Under the pieces are notes generated by a model. The model ran no database searches. It worked only from the letters and a program-made list of their open reading frames with translations, and had not been told where the DNA came from. A stretch of 64,000 nt of DNA, taken from the NCBI RefSeq assembly GCF_003201875.1, contig NZ_QJKD01000014.1, positions 114,473-178,472 on the forward strand, given 5' to 3'. Source of the stretch: Hungatella effluvii (GTDB lineage Bacteria > Bacillota > Clostridia > Lachnospirales > Lachnospiraceae). Below, piece after piece: positions 17,274-25,514 of the stretch (positions are counted from its first letter, which is position 1; each line of letters starts with the position of its first letter). The translations under genes were made by a program, and so were the position numbers.

Positions 17274-18080
17274 TTACTCCTGCTCCAACTGGCTGATATC
17301 GGAAACAATGACAATCCTGGTCTCTTCATCGACGCTCGTCACCAGCTTTTTCATGTACTCCTCGGACACCTTGACACAGCCCGAGGTTCCGGTATCGGCC
17401 GCTCCATTCATGCAGTGCAGAAAGATGGCGGAACCCTTCCCCGGCACGCGGTCACTGTTATAGTCGAGCGCCAGTCCATAGTTGTAGAACGGAACCATGG
17501 CAGCCATATGCTCCGCCGACTTCCAGTCTTTTTTTGTGCTGCGGGAATCCACCAGCTGGTTATAGTGACTGCTGCCAGGATCATCCACCCAGTAATCGGT
17601 ATCGGTCAGCTGGTGATACGGCAAAATACTGCCCGGGTTTTCCTTTACGCCAAAGGCCATGGTAAAACGGTACGTTCCGAGGGGAGTCTTCTTATCCCCC
17701 TCCTTCTTGTCGACCGTCGCTCCGTTCTTTCCATATCTCCCCGCAGTCACAAATTCTTCCGTCCAGATGCCCTTCTCATCCTTCGTATGATAGGAAAGGC
17801 TGATATCCGCCTCCCCCTGTCCCACCACCAGGATCAGACTGTCCGTTTCCGAGGCAGCCGGTATGTTTCCCATAAGTTCCTGCTCCTTAGCGGACTCCTC
17901 TGTGTTTATACGCTTCAGGCCGATTCCAGGACCTGTCTCCTCTGTTCCGTTTATCCCCTCCACGGCCTGTCCAGTCAAACGTCCATCCGTCTGACCATAC
18001 ACAGCCGTTCCGGCGGCGCCGGCGTACGCAAAAAGGACCGCCCCTGTCATGACCAGCAAATATTTCTGATATCGTCTCAT
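17274..18080 (-). CDS. L,D-transpeptidase (YkuD family), membrane-anchored
   Basis: 268 aa from the ATG at 18080, which follows GGAGGA by 8 nt; an upstream in-frame start at 18125 lacks a ribosome binding site. One N-terminal membrane helix (about residues 7-27) precedes a spacer and the YkuD catalytic domain. The active-site signature is FLHCMNGAADTGTSGCVKVS, with His and the catalytic Cys in SGC. The arginine usual two residues after the cysteine is a lysine here. Such enzymes form 3-3 peptidoglycan cross-links or attach proteins to the wall outside the membrane. Converges with the small gene ending at 17262. Confidence 0.88.
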   Translation of the reverse strand: MRRYQKYLLVMTGAVLFAYAGAAGTAVYGQTDGRLTGQAVEGINGTEETGPGIGLKRINTEESAKEQELMGNIPAASETDSLILVVGQGEADISLSYHTKDEKGIWTEEFVTAGRYGKNGATVDKKEGDKKTPLGTYRFTMAFGVKENPGSILPYHQLTDTDYWVDDPGSSHYNQLVDSRSTKKDWKSAEHMAAMVPFYNYGLALDYNSDRVPGKGSAIFLHCMNGAADTGTSGCVKVSEEYMKKLVTSVDEETRIVIVSDISQLEQE

Positions 18081-18160
18081 TCGTAAATTCCTCCGATTAT
18101 CATATCTTATGCTGTCATTATACACGGTACGGTCCCTTTTGTCATGCCTGAACTGTTACG

Positions 18161-18547
18161 TTATTTTAATCTTACAACATGCTGACAATATATGTACACA
18201 TTCTTAATTTTTTTAGCCTGCTCTCCTTCTTCCCCCAAAATAATTGGCTGTGTGCCTGATGGTGTAATGTACAGCTTAAATGCAATTCCATCCTGACCTA
18301 CCTTCATCTGCCTGATCTGACGGTACTCGAACGTCCTGCGCTCGATACCCAGATATTCGTAAATGGCATTCTCCAAATCCTTGTCTTCAAAGCATTTGGC
18401 AATATCCTCTTCCGCATTCATATCCAGAATAGCTTTCGCTTCATCAAACGTCAGATTTGCAAACCGGAAATCCCCGTCTCCCAGTATATAGGCCAGAGTC
18501 TCATTATCAAGAAGCAACAATGGGTAACCTACGCTCGACTGCTCCAT
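18161..18547 (-). CDS. Hypothetical protein of 128 aa
   Basis: Start supported by an excellent AAGGAGG ribosome binding site. An N-terminal part rich in acidic helices (ANLTFDEAKAILDMNAEEDIAKCF) is followed by beta strands (IAFKLYITPSGTQPIILGEE). No membrane segment or signal. I do not recognise a family. It lies alone in an AT-rich stretch between the L,D-transpeptidase and leuS; its low-GC surroundings (18548-18720) hold no other gene that I can see. Confidence 0.6.
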   Translation of the reverse strand: MEQSSVGYPLLLLDNETLAYILGDGDFRFANLTFDEAKAILDMNAEEDIAKCFEDKDLENAIYEYLGIERRTFEYRQIRQMKVGQDGIAFKLYITPSGTQPIILGEEGEQAKKIKNVYIYCQHVVRLK

Positions 18548-18726
18548 AAAATACCTCCTTATCTCCGTTTATTATAACAAATTTCTCAATTATCTGCTCT
18601 TACTATTATCATATCTATTTTTCTCTCATTTGTCAATATTTTCTGATTTTTTTGTTTTTGTTCGTTAATTATCAAACTATTGCATTTGATTTATTCTCAC
18701 AGCAAGAGTCAATGCAAAAGTCACAA

Positions 18727-18762
18727 CAAAAGACACCCTTCGGCTGCCGCCTCCGGGTGTCT
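18727..18762 (-). terminator. leuS terminator
   Basis: On the minus strand, AGACACCC (18755-18762) pairs with GGGTGTCT (18731-18738), followed by TTTTGTTGT. It begins 8 nt after the leuS stop codon. Confidence 0.8.
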
Positions 18763-18769
18763 GTATCTG

Positions 18770-21184
18770 CTATTTGCAAACAATATTGATAATTCTTCCA
18801 GGCACATAGATTTCCTTGACAATCGTCCCAGTCAATTTGTCTGTAACCAGCGCCTTGCCGGCCTCGATCGCCTCCTCTTTGGCTGTACCGGCCGGAAGCG
18901 TTACGACCGCTTTCGTCTTTCCATTCACCTGCACGGCCACGGAAATCTCATCTTCCTTCATGGCTTCCTCATCGCACACCGGCCACTGGGCATGGAATAC
19001 GGTATCACTTCCCCCCAGCTGCTGCCACAATTCCTCTCCGATATGAGGCGCGAACGGAGCGAGCAGAATCACAAAGGTGCGGAGCGTCTCCCTGTCGATT
19101 CCTCCGGTCTTCTTCGCCAGCTCGATGAATTTGTTGTTATACTCCATAAATCCGGAGATTACCGTGTTTAAATTGAACTGGTTAAACCGCTGTTCGATAT
19201 CAAAGATCAGCTTATTGCGGAGACGCACCATCTCTCTCGTCGGTTCGGTCTCCTTGTCCTTACTGTCCATGACGAGATTCCAGAAACGGTTTAAGAAACG
19301 ACTGACGCCTTCGATTCCTCTGTCGTCCCATTCCGCATCAAGCTCCGGCGGACCGACAAAGAGTTCGTACATTCTCAGGGAATCACAGCCGTAATCACGA
19401 ACCAGTTCATCCGGAGATACCACATTTCCCTTGGATTTGCTCATCTTGATTCCGTTCTTGCCGGTGATCATCCCCTGGTTAAACAGCTTTGTAAACGGCT
19501 CATCGAAATCGATGACGCCGATATCACAGAGGAATTTCGTGTAGAACCTGGAGTAGAGCAGGTGAAGCACCGCGTGCTCCACGCCTCCGATATACATATC
19601 GACAGGAAGATATTTATCCGCCTTTTCGCGGGAAACAAGCTCCTTTTCGTTATGGCTGTCCACATAGCGCAGGAAGTACCAGGAGGAACCGGCCCACTGC
19701 GGCATGGTGTTCGTCTCCCGCCTGGCCGGAGCGCCGCAGACCGGACAGGTGGTGTTCACCCACTCGTCGATGGCAGCCAGCGGAGATTCTCCCGTTCCCG
19801 TGGGCTGATAGCTTTCCACCTCCGGCAGAGTTAAGGGAAGCTGATCCTCCGGAACCGGAACATTGCCGCAGTGCGGACAGTGGATAATCGGAATCGGTTC
19901 GCCCCAGTAGCGCTGTCTCGAAAATACCCAGTCGCGCAGCTTGTAATTGACCGTTTTCTTACCGATTCCGCGCTCTTCGATCATCACAGGGGCTTCCTTC
20001 TTTAAGACGGAAGACTCCATTCCGTTCCACTCGCCGGAATTGATCATGATTCCGCTCGCCTCGGTATAAGCCTGTGTCATATGCCCGATCTCCACCCCAT
20101 CTTTCGCAATAACCTGGATAATCGGGAGATCGAATTTCTTTGCAAACTCAAAGTCTCTGTCGTCGTGAGCCGGCACGCACATGATAGCTCCCGTACCGTA
20201 ATCGGCCAGCACATAGTCGGAAAGCCAGATCGGCACCTTTGCGCCATTTAACGGGTTGACGGCGTAGCTGCCCGTAAATACACCCGTTTTTTCCTTATCC
20301 TGAAGACGGTCCACATTCGACTTCATGGAAGCTTCATAGATATACTTCTCCACCGCCTCCTTCGTCTCCGACACGGCGAGTCCAGCCGCCAGCTCATGCT
20401 CCGGGGCCAGCACCATGAAGGTCGCGCCATACAGCGTATCCGGCCTGGTCGTATAGACTTTAATCGCTTCTTCCCGTCCGTCCACTTTAAAATCCACTTC
20501 TGCGCCGTAAGACTTGCCGATCCACTCTGTCTGCATCTTCTTGACCTTCTCCGGCCAGTCCAGCTTATCTAAGTCATCCAGCAGACGGTCCGCGTAGGCA
20601 GTAATCTTTAACATCCACTGCCTTAAGTTTTTCTTCGTAACCGGTGTCTGGCAGCGTTCACAGCAGCCGTTCACCACCTCTTCGTTGGCAAGGCCTGTCT
20701 TACAGGAGGGGCACCAGTTAATCGGGAATTCCTTCTCATAGGCCAGCCCCTTCTTAAACATCTGAACAAAGATCCACTGCGTCCATTTATAGAATCCGGG
20801 GTCGGTCGTGTTGACCTCCATATCCCAGTCATATACTGCGGCGATCTCATTGATCTGACGCTTGATGTTAGCTACATTCTCAGCCGTGGATTTGGCCGGA
20901 TGAACGCCCATCTTGATCGCATAGTTTTCCGCCGGAAGGCCAAAGGCATCCCAGCCCATCGGATGGATGACGTAGTGTCCCTTTAAAATCTGATACCTGC
21001 TCCAGACGTCGGAGATCACATATCCCCTCCAGTGTCCCACATGAAGTCCGCTCCCCGACGGATACGGAAACATATCGAGACAGTAATACTTCGGTTTCTT
21101 CCCGTCATTGATATTTACGGGATTCTTTTTCCAGTTTTCGCGCCACTTCTTTTCAATCGCGCTGTGATTGTATGATGATGCCAT
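18770..21184 (-). CDS. leuS: Leucyl-tRNA synthetase
   Basis: 804 aa, normal for the bacterial enzyme. It charges tRNA(Leu). The HIGH motif appears as HVGH in PYPSGSGLHVGHWRGY near residue 41-56, and KMSKS as KMSKSKGN near 580. A CP1 editing domain with TTRPDTLYGATF lies near 245 and two zinc-type Cys pairs (CPSCKTGLANEEVVNGCCERC and CPVCGAP) are present. It is preceded by a T-box leader of about 480 nt carrying a leucine codon in the specifier position. Confidence 0.97.
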   Translation of the reverse strand: MASSYNHSAIEKKWRENWKKNPVNINDGKKPKYYCLDMFPYPSGSGLHVGHWRGYVISDVWSRYQILKGHYVIHPMGWDAFGLPAENYAIKMGVHPAKSTAENVANIKRQINEIAAVYDWDMEVNTTDPGFYKWTQWIFVQMFKKGLAYEKEFPINWCPSCKTGLANEEVVNGCCERCQTPVTKKNLRQWMLKITAYADRLLDDLDKLDWPEKVKKMQTEWIGKSYGAEVDFKVDGREEAIKVYTTRPDTLYGATFMVLAPEHELAAGLAVSETKEAVEKYIYEASMKSNVDRLQDKEKTGVFTGSYAVNPLNGAKVPIWLSDYVLADYGTGAIMCVPAHDDRDFEFAKKFDLPIIQVIAKDGVEIGHMTQAYTEASGIMINSGEWNGMESSVLKKEAPVMIEERGIGKKTVNYKLRDWVFSRQRYWGEPIPIIHCPHCGNVPVPEDQLPLTLPEVESYQPTGTGESPLAAIDEWVNTTCPVCGAPARRETNTMPQWAGSSWYFLRYVDSHNEKELVSREKADKYLPVDMYIGGVEHAVLHLLYSRFYTKFLCDIGVIDFDEPFTKLFNQGMITGKNGIKMSKSKGNVVSPDELVRDYGCDSLRMYELFVGPPELDAEWDDRGIEGVSRFLNRFWNLVMDSKDKETEPTREMVRLRNKLIFDIEQRFNQFNLNTVISGFMEYNNKFIELAKKTGGIDRETLRTFVILLAPFAPHIGEELWQQLGGSDTVFHAQWPVCDEEAMKEDEISVAVQVNGKTKAVVTLPAGTAKEEAIEAGKALVTDKLTGTIVKEIYVPGRIINIVCK

Positions 21185-21247
21185 AACAAACCATTCTCCT
21201 TCCTAAATAAAAAATAAAATACGGCTCCCTGGAATTCCGCTAACAAA

Positions 21248-21267
21248 GAGTCCGGCCCGCCGGACTC
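21248..21267 (-). promoter_or_regulatory. Second hairpin between T-box terminator and leuS
   Basis: Perfect 9-bp stem GAGTCCGGC / GCCGGACTC with a 2-nt loop, followed on the minus strand by TTTGTT. It lies 64 nt before leuS, beyond the T-box terminator. It looks like a weak second terminator or a processing/stability hairpin. A further imperfect hairpin (TTTTATTTCAT...ATGAAATAAAA, about 21344-21375) lies between the two. Confidence 0.5.
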
Positions 21268-21370
21268 ACGCGCCGGAGCGCGGTCGCTTAAGCGGCCATA
21301 CTTCCTTAGCGCGGAGTGCCCAGCCTCCCGGAGTTTTTTTTATTTCATAGGACAAACTTTCCAATGAAAT

Positions 21371-21664
21371 AAAAAACGCGTCTCCACCGTCCAGGCCGCT
21401 CAGGCCATAACGATAGAGACGCGGATTCCTTCCACGCGGTACCACTCTATTTCATACAGAAGCTGTATGCACTTATCGGATACGCATTCATATCCTTCCC
21501 CCGATAACGGCTGGGATGCCGGCCGCACCTACACAAAAGCAGCGCTTCCTTCAGTGAGCAACTCCAAGGCGAGTTCAGCCATCCTTCCCAACCGGCTCGC
21601 ACCATACGCCGGCTCTCTGCATGTTCCAGACCGCTTACTGTTCCTCTTCACAGTATTTATGCTG
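21371..21664 (-). promoter_or_regulatory. T-box leader (leucine) of leuS
   Basis: On the minus strand the T-box sequence GAGTGGTACCGCG is at 21435-21447. The terminator follows: GCGTCTC stem arms with a T6 run at 21371-21376. Stem I features upstream include AGAGAGCCGG and GTGCGAGCC. The specifier reads GGCTGAA-CTC-GCC, so the codon is CTC (Leu), matching the downstream gene. Uncharged tRNA(Leu) should stabilise the antiterminator and turn leuS on. Confidence 0.93.
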
Positions 21665-21670
21665 ACTATG

Positions 21671-21699
21671 AATGTATCACACTTGTCGGAACGTGTCAA
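21671..21699 (-). promoter_or_regulatory. Promoter of the leuS T-box leader
   Basis: TTGACA (21694-21699), 17-nt spacer, TACATT (21671-21676) on the minus strand, placing the transcript start near 21664. Confidence 0.7.
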
Positions 21700-21736
21700 C
21701 CGCTATTTATTATTTCCCTGCAACTCCCACGCCTGC

Positions 21737-22642
21737 TTAGGAAAGCAGAAACAGTCCCACGGAGACAAAGAAAAAGAGGATCATGCCCAGATTTAAAAAC
21801 AGGGTCTCGAACCGCCTTCCTCTCGGGATCGCCAGCATCGCGGGTTTTAAGCGGATCTCACGGCGGTAGAGGATCAGGAATACGACTCCCAGCACAACGG
21901 CCGCGATCATGAAGATGCCATAGGCCATGGCAAACCAGATATTATCCGCTGCATGAAGCGCTACGATCGATCCCATAAAATTGATCACAGCATGGAATAT
22001 TATGGTATAACGCAGCTTTCCCGTATTGATATAGACGTATGCAAACACGACGCCCAGCCCAAAGGCATAGAAAAACTGATAAAAATTCCCATGGCTGAGC
22101 CCGAATAAGACTCCCGACAGAATGATAGCCACCCGGTCGCCGTAATGAGCTACCCGGTCGATCAGCAGCTTCCGGTACAGAAGCTCCTCAAATATGGGAG
22201 CCGCCACCACTGTCAACAGGAAAATTACCCACGTATCCAGATTCTCGATCAGCTCGTTTACCGGATTTAAGAGAGGCTTGCCCTGGATTCCATTCACGAT
22301 GCTCATGAGGACGGTTCCTATGATATTTCCGATGTACATAATGCTGATGCAGGCAAAAAAAGCAACCACCAGCCGCCCCGCGCCGAACGACTGCCTCTGC
22401 GGCCTGCACGGCGTTCTCATGTCTTTCACAATGAGCCAGCATATCAGCGTTCCGAACAAATACATGGGAATCGAGCCCAGGAGCACGATCCACGTATTCC
22501 AGTCCCCCTTCCACCCCATTTTATCAAGAACTCCGAGTATCAGCCCCGCCTCCGCCTGTACCATAAGTCCCACCAGCAGAAAGGCCGCGTATCCCACACC
22601 GAGCCTTGAACACGTTTTCTTTATTTCTCTTAAGTAATCCAT
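21737..22642 (-). CDS. CPBP family intramembrane glutamic endopeptidase
   Basis: 301 aa, about 8 membrane helices. Motif 1 EELLYR (catalytic Glu-Glu plus Arg) lies near residue 149-154, motif 2 is FGLSH (FxxxH), and motif 3 HAVIN (HxxxN). These are the conserved residues of the CAAX-processing/bacteriocin-immunity protease family. The natural substrate cannot be told. Start supported by AGGAGG. Its 3' end lies 38 nt before the -35 box of the leuS leader. Confidence 0.92.
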   Translation of the reverse strand: MDYLREIKKTCSRLGVGYAAFLLVGLMVQAEAGLILGVLDKMGWKGDWNTWIVLLGSIPMYLFGTLICWLIVKDMRTPCRPQRQSFGAGRLVVAFFACISIMYIGNIIGTVLMSIVNGIQGKPLLNPVNELIENLDTWVIFLLTVVAAPIFEELLYRKLLIDRVAHYGDRVAIILSGVLFGLSHGNFYQFFYAFGLGVVFAYVYINTGKLRYTIIFHAVINFMGSIVALHAADNIWFAMAYGIFMIAAVVLGVVFLILYRREIRLKPAMLAIPRGRRFETLFLNLGMILFFFVSVGLFLLS

Positions 22643-22760
22643 CCGGTCACTACCTCCTGACTCTTCTTACCATCACGTTTCCAAGTTTATCACATCTGTC
22701 TCATGTTGACAAGAAATCTCAGGGGAAAGTAGAAAACCTGCGCAGGCCTGGAACAGAAAT

Positions 22761-22788
22761 GAGGCGGAACGATCTTCCGTTCCGCCTC
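22761..22788 (-). terminator. Terminator of the EF-G-like gene
   Basis: GAGGCGGAAC / GTTCCGCCTC perfect 10-bp stem, then ATTTCTGTT on the minus strand. The T-tract is weak. Confidence 0.65.
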
Positions 22789-22809
22789 TCATTATCTTTA
22801 TTCTCTTTC

Positions 22810-24912
22810 TTATGCCTCGGTTCTGTCAACCTTGGAAGCACGCTCTTCCACTTCACGCTTCTGAACATCGCCAGGAGCCTGCTCGTAGCGGCTGAACTCA
22901 TATTCATACGTTCCCATACCGCCTGTCATGGAGCGGAGGTCTGTATTGTATCCGAACAGCTCAGACATCGGAACATCGGCTTCGATGATCTGCTTGCCGT
23001 TATGGTTGGAATTCATACCCAGTACACGGCCGCGTCTGCGGTTTAAGTCTCCCATAACATCACCGGTGAACTTATCCGGAACAGTAACCTTTAAGGAGGC
23101 AATCGGCTCTAACAGAACCGGGTTCGCTTCCATAAATCCCTTTTTAAACGCCAGGGTGGCCGCCATCTTAAACGCCATCTCGGAGGAGTCTACCGGGTGG
23201 TAGGAGCCGTCTGTCAGCGTCGCCTTCAGTCCGACAACCGGATAAGCTGCGAGAGGTCCTCTTAAGATACACTCTGCAACCCCCTTTTCAACAGCCGGGA
23301 AGTAGTTCTTCGGAACAGCGCCGCCGAATACAGTCTCCTCGAATACGTAAGGTGTCTCTAAATCGCCGGATGGCTCAAAGGTCATCTTAACGTCGCCGAA
23401 CTGTCCATGTCCGCCTGACTGCTTCTTATATCTTCCCTGAACCTCAACTTTCTTTCTGATGGTCTCACGGAACGCAAACTTCGGTTTACTTAACTCAATC
23501 TCTACTTTATAGCGGTTTAACAGCTTGCTGACTACAACGTCCAGCTGCTGATCACCGATTCCGTATAACAGGGACTGATGGTTCTCTGTATCGGTAACTG
23601 CCTTTAAGGTCCAGTCTTCTTCTGTCAGCTTCGACAATGCGCTGGATACCTTGTCGTCATCGCCCTTTGTCTTCGGTTTGTAGCGCATATACGTATACGG
23701 CGTGGAAATCTCCGGCTTATGGTATACGATCGGCGCGGAACGGAGCGCAATGGTATCTCCCGTCTGGGTTACGGATAACTTGGATACGGCGCCGATATCG
23801 CCGGCCTTCAATTCCGGAACCTCGATCACGTCTTTTCCTCTGAGCAGATAGATCTTTCCGATCTTCTCCTCTGTATCCTTGTTTACGTTATAGATATTGG
23901 AATCCGGTTTTAAGGTACCGGTACAAATCTTCATCAGAGAATATTTGCCGATAAACGGGTCCACAATCGTCTTAAATACACGGGCGGAAAGTGATACGTT
24001 ATCGTTATATTTGGCTGTAAAGCGCTCTCCTGTGGATACGTCCACACCGATACACTCGTAACGGTCCGGAGTCGGGAAGTACTTGTCGATTCCCTGAAGC
24101 ACCATCTTCGCACCCTGTGCGTTAATGCCGGAGCCCAGCATAACCGGTACGATATTGCCTTCTATTACATGTTCCCGAAGTGCAGAAGAAATCTCTTCCT
24201 GAGTAAACTCATCGCCTGAGAAGTAGCGTTCCATATACTCTTCGCTCGTCTCCGCAACAGCCTCCATCAGCGCTTCACGCGCAATACCCAGGTTCTTCTG
24301 TGAATATTCAGGAATCTCACATTCTTCATAGTCACTGTTCACCGTGAATCTGCGGCCCGCCATCTTTACGACGTTGACAAATCCCACGAACTTTTCATTC
24401 TCACGAATCGGAAGATGGAACGGTGCAATCTTTCTGCCGAACTCTTTTTCCAGTCTCAGCAGCAGTTCACGGTAGCTTGCATGATCGTCATCCATATTCG
24501 TTACAAAAATAATACGCGGCAGCTTATACTTTTCACAAAGTTCCCATGCCTTATATGTACCAACCTCTATGCCTGCCTTGCAGTTCACCACGATAACCGC
24601 GGCGTCTGCAACGCTGATTGCTTCTTCTACTTCACCAACAAAATCAAAATAACCCGGTGTATCCAGCAAGTTAATCTTGATCGGACCGTCTTCACCCTGA
24701 TACTCCAGCGGAATCAGAGTTGTGGAAATGGAGAACTGTCTCTTAATCTCTTCCTTATCATAATCGCTGATGGTGTTTCCATCGGTGATCTTTCCCATTC
24801 TGCTGACAGCTCCTGTAATCAGTGCCATCGCCTCTGCGAGTGTCGTCTTACCCGCGCCTCCGTGGCCGAGTAATACAACGTTACGGATTTGTTTGGTTCC
24901 ATACACGTTCAT
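22810..24912 (-). CDS. Elongation factor G-like translational GTPase (EF-G paralogue)
   Basis: 700 aa when started at the second ATG (24912), 7 nt after AGGAGG; the first ATG at 24918 is too close. GTPase motifs: P-loop GHGGAGKTT near residue 14-22, DTPG near 84, and TNMDD in place of the usual NKxD. Domains II-V follow in EF-G order. The altered P-loop and G4 motif set it apart from canonical FusA and match the EF-G-like (FusA2) group. These lack a settled function; ribosome-associated translocation or recycling is plausible. No rpsL/rpsG/tuf genes nearby, which also argues against the main EF-G. Confidence 0.88.
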   Translation of the reverse strand: MNVYGTKQIRNVVLLGHGGAGKTTLAEAMALITGAVSRMGKITDGNTISDYDKEEIKRQFSISTTLIPLEYQGEDGPIKINLLDTPGYFDFVGEVEEAISVADAAVIVVNCKAGIEVGTYKAWELCEKYKLPRIIFVTNMDDDHASYRELLLRLEKEFGRKIAPFHLPIRENEKFVGFVNVVKMAGRRFTVNSDYEECEIPEYSQKNLGIAREALMEAVAETSEEYMERYFSGDEFTQEEISSALREHVIEGNIVPVMLGSGINAQGAKMVLQGIDKYFPTPDRYECIGVDVSTGERFTAKYNDNVSLSARVFKTIVDPFIGKYSLMKICTGTLKPDSNIYNVNKDTEEKIGKIYLLRGKDVIEVPELKAGDIGAVSKLSVTQTGDTIALRSAPIVYHKPEISTPYTYMRYKPKTKGDDDKVSSALSKLTEEDWTLKAVTDTENHQSLLYGIGDQQLDVVVSKLLNRYKVEIELSKPKFAFRETIRKKVEVQGRYKKQSGGHGQFGDVKMTFEPSGDLETPYVFEETVFGGAVPKNYFPAVEKGVAECILRGPLAAYPVVGLKATLTDGSYHPVDSSEMAFKMAATLAFKKGFMEANPVLLEPIASLKVTVPDKFTGDVMGDLNRRRGRVLGMNSNHNGKQIIEADVPMSELFGYNTDLRSMTGGMGTYEYEFSRYEQAPGDVQKREVEERASKVDRTEA

Positions 24913-24950
24913 AAACATTCCTCCTGTTCAGTATTTAAGTCTATGAGGAT

Positions 24951-24979
24951 ATTTTACTAAAAGTGTCGGAAAATTGCAA
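24951..24979 (-). promoter_or_regulatory. Promoter of the EF-G-like gene
   Basis: TTGCAA (24974-24979), 17-nt spacer, TAAAAT (24951-24956) on the minus strand, about 38 nt before the start codon. Confidence 0.65.
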
Positions 24980-25015
24980 GTAGAATGTGCATTTTGCACA
25001 AATAATTTTACTTGC
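24976..25015 (-). terminator. Hairpin after the SOS-type small gene
   Basis: GCAAGTA / TACTTGC outer stem with an inner TGTGCA-AAA-TGCACA stem, followed by AATTTT on the minus strand. It is a plausible terminator for the gene ending at 25031, and its outer arm overlaps the -35 box of the EF-G-like gene. Confidence 0.5.
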
Positions 25016-25030
25016 CAAAATATGGGGCTC

Positions 25031-25285
25031 CTACAGGGCCGGACACCAGGCGGCCCGGGGTCTGCTTTCTCCTTTAAAATCAAGGAAAGACGCGTGATAC
25101 GGGGCCTCATTCTGCTCCGCTTCGTTGGCTCTGTTCCATATCTTTAAGGCGGCCTGCAGAGTGATCTCCACATCATGATAGTAATAGATACCGGCCTGAG
25201 TATGAGATACCACGTCCTCAATCAATAGCCTGGCATCCTGGTTTTCAAACAGAACTTCATTTAAATTATTCCTCGTCAGCTTCAT
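25031..25285 (-). CDS. Small protein under LexA-type control, unknown function
   Basis: 84 aa from the ATG at 25285 (MKLTRNNLNEVLFENQDARLL), with GGAAGGAG 12 nt upstream. Longer in-frame starts (25330 and above) lie in the operator region and lack ribosome binding sites. The protein is soluble-looking and acidic in its middle (ITLQAALKIWNRANEAEQNEAPYH), with no membrane helix and no LysM domain, so it does not resemble the SOS division inhibitor YneA. I do not recognise a family. The upstream region holds two LexA boxes and a consensus promoter, so it should be strongly induced by DNA damage. Confidence 0.7.
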   Translation of the reverse strand: MKLTRNNLNEVLFENQDARLLIEDVVSHTQAGIYYYHDVEITLQAALKIWNRANEAEQNEAPYHASFLDFKGESRPRAAWCPAL

Positions 25286-25323
25286 AGTATTGATCTTCTC
25301 CTTCCTGTCAGGTTCTCGCATTT

Positions 25324-25378
25324 CGAACATATGTTCTTTTACTGTTTCCATTATATCAGAACATACGTTCTTTGTCAA
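25324..25378 (-). promoter_or_regulatory. Consensus promoter with two LexA (SOS) boxes
   Basis: On the minus strand, perfect TTGACA (25373-25378), 17 nt, perfect TATAAT (25350-25355). A LexA-type box GAACATACGTTC (25359-25370) fills the spacer. A second, CGAACATATGTTC (25324-25336), lies just downstream of the start point. Both fit the known Gram-positive SOS box CGAAC-RNRY-GTTCG. Centres are 34 bp apart, about three helical turns. Confidence 0.9.
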
Positions 25379-25405
25379 ATCTTTTCGCATCGCCTTTGCT
25401 AATAC

Positions 25406-25468
25406 ACGTTAAAGCGTCGAAGTTTAACGTATAAAAGCGTTGACAACTTACATTCTTTCGATTACAAT
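25406..25468 (+). promoter_or_regulatory. Promoter of the aroF-tyrA-aroA operon with upstream inverted repeat
   Basis: TTGACA (25440-25445), 17 nt, TACAAT (25463-25468), 46 nt before the aroF start. Ten bases upstream of the -35 box lies ACGTTAAA (25406-25413) / TTTAACGT (25423-25430), an 8-bp inverted repeat that may be an operator. Confidence 0.7.
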
Positions 25469-25514
25469 GGTGCTTAAGCTATTTTTGAATACTTGTTAAA
25501 GAGAGGAAACCGAT

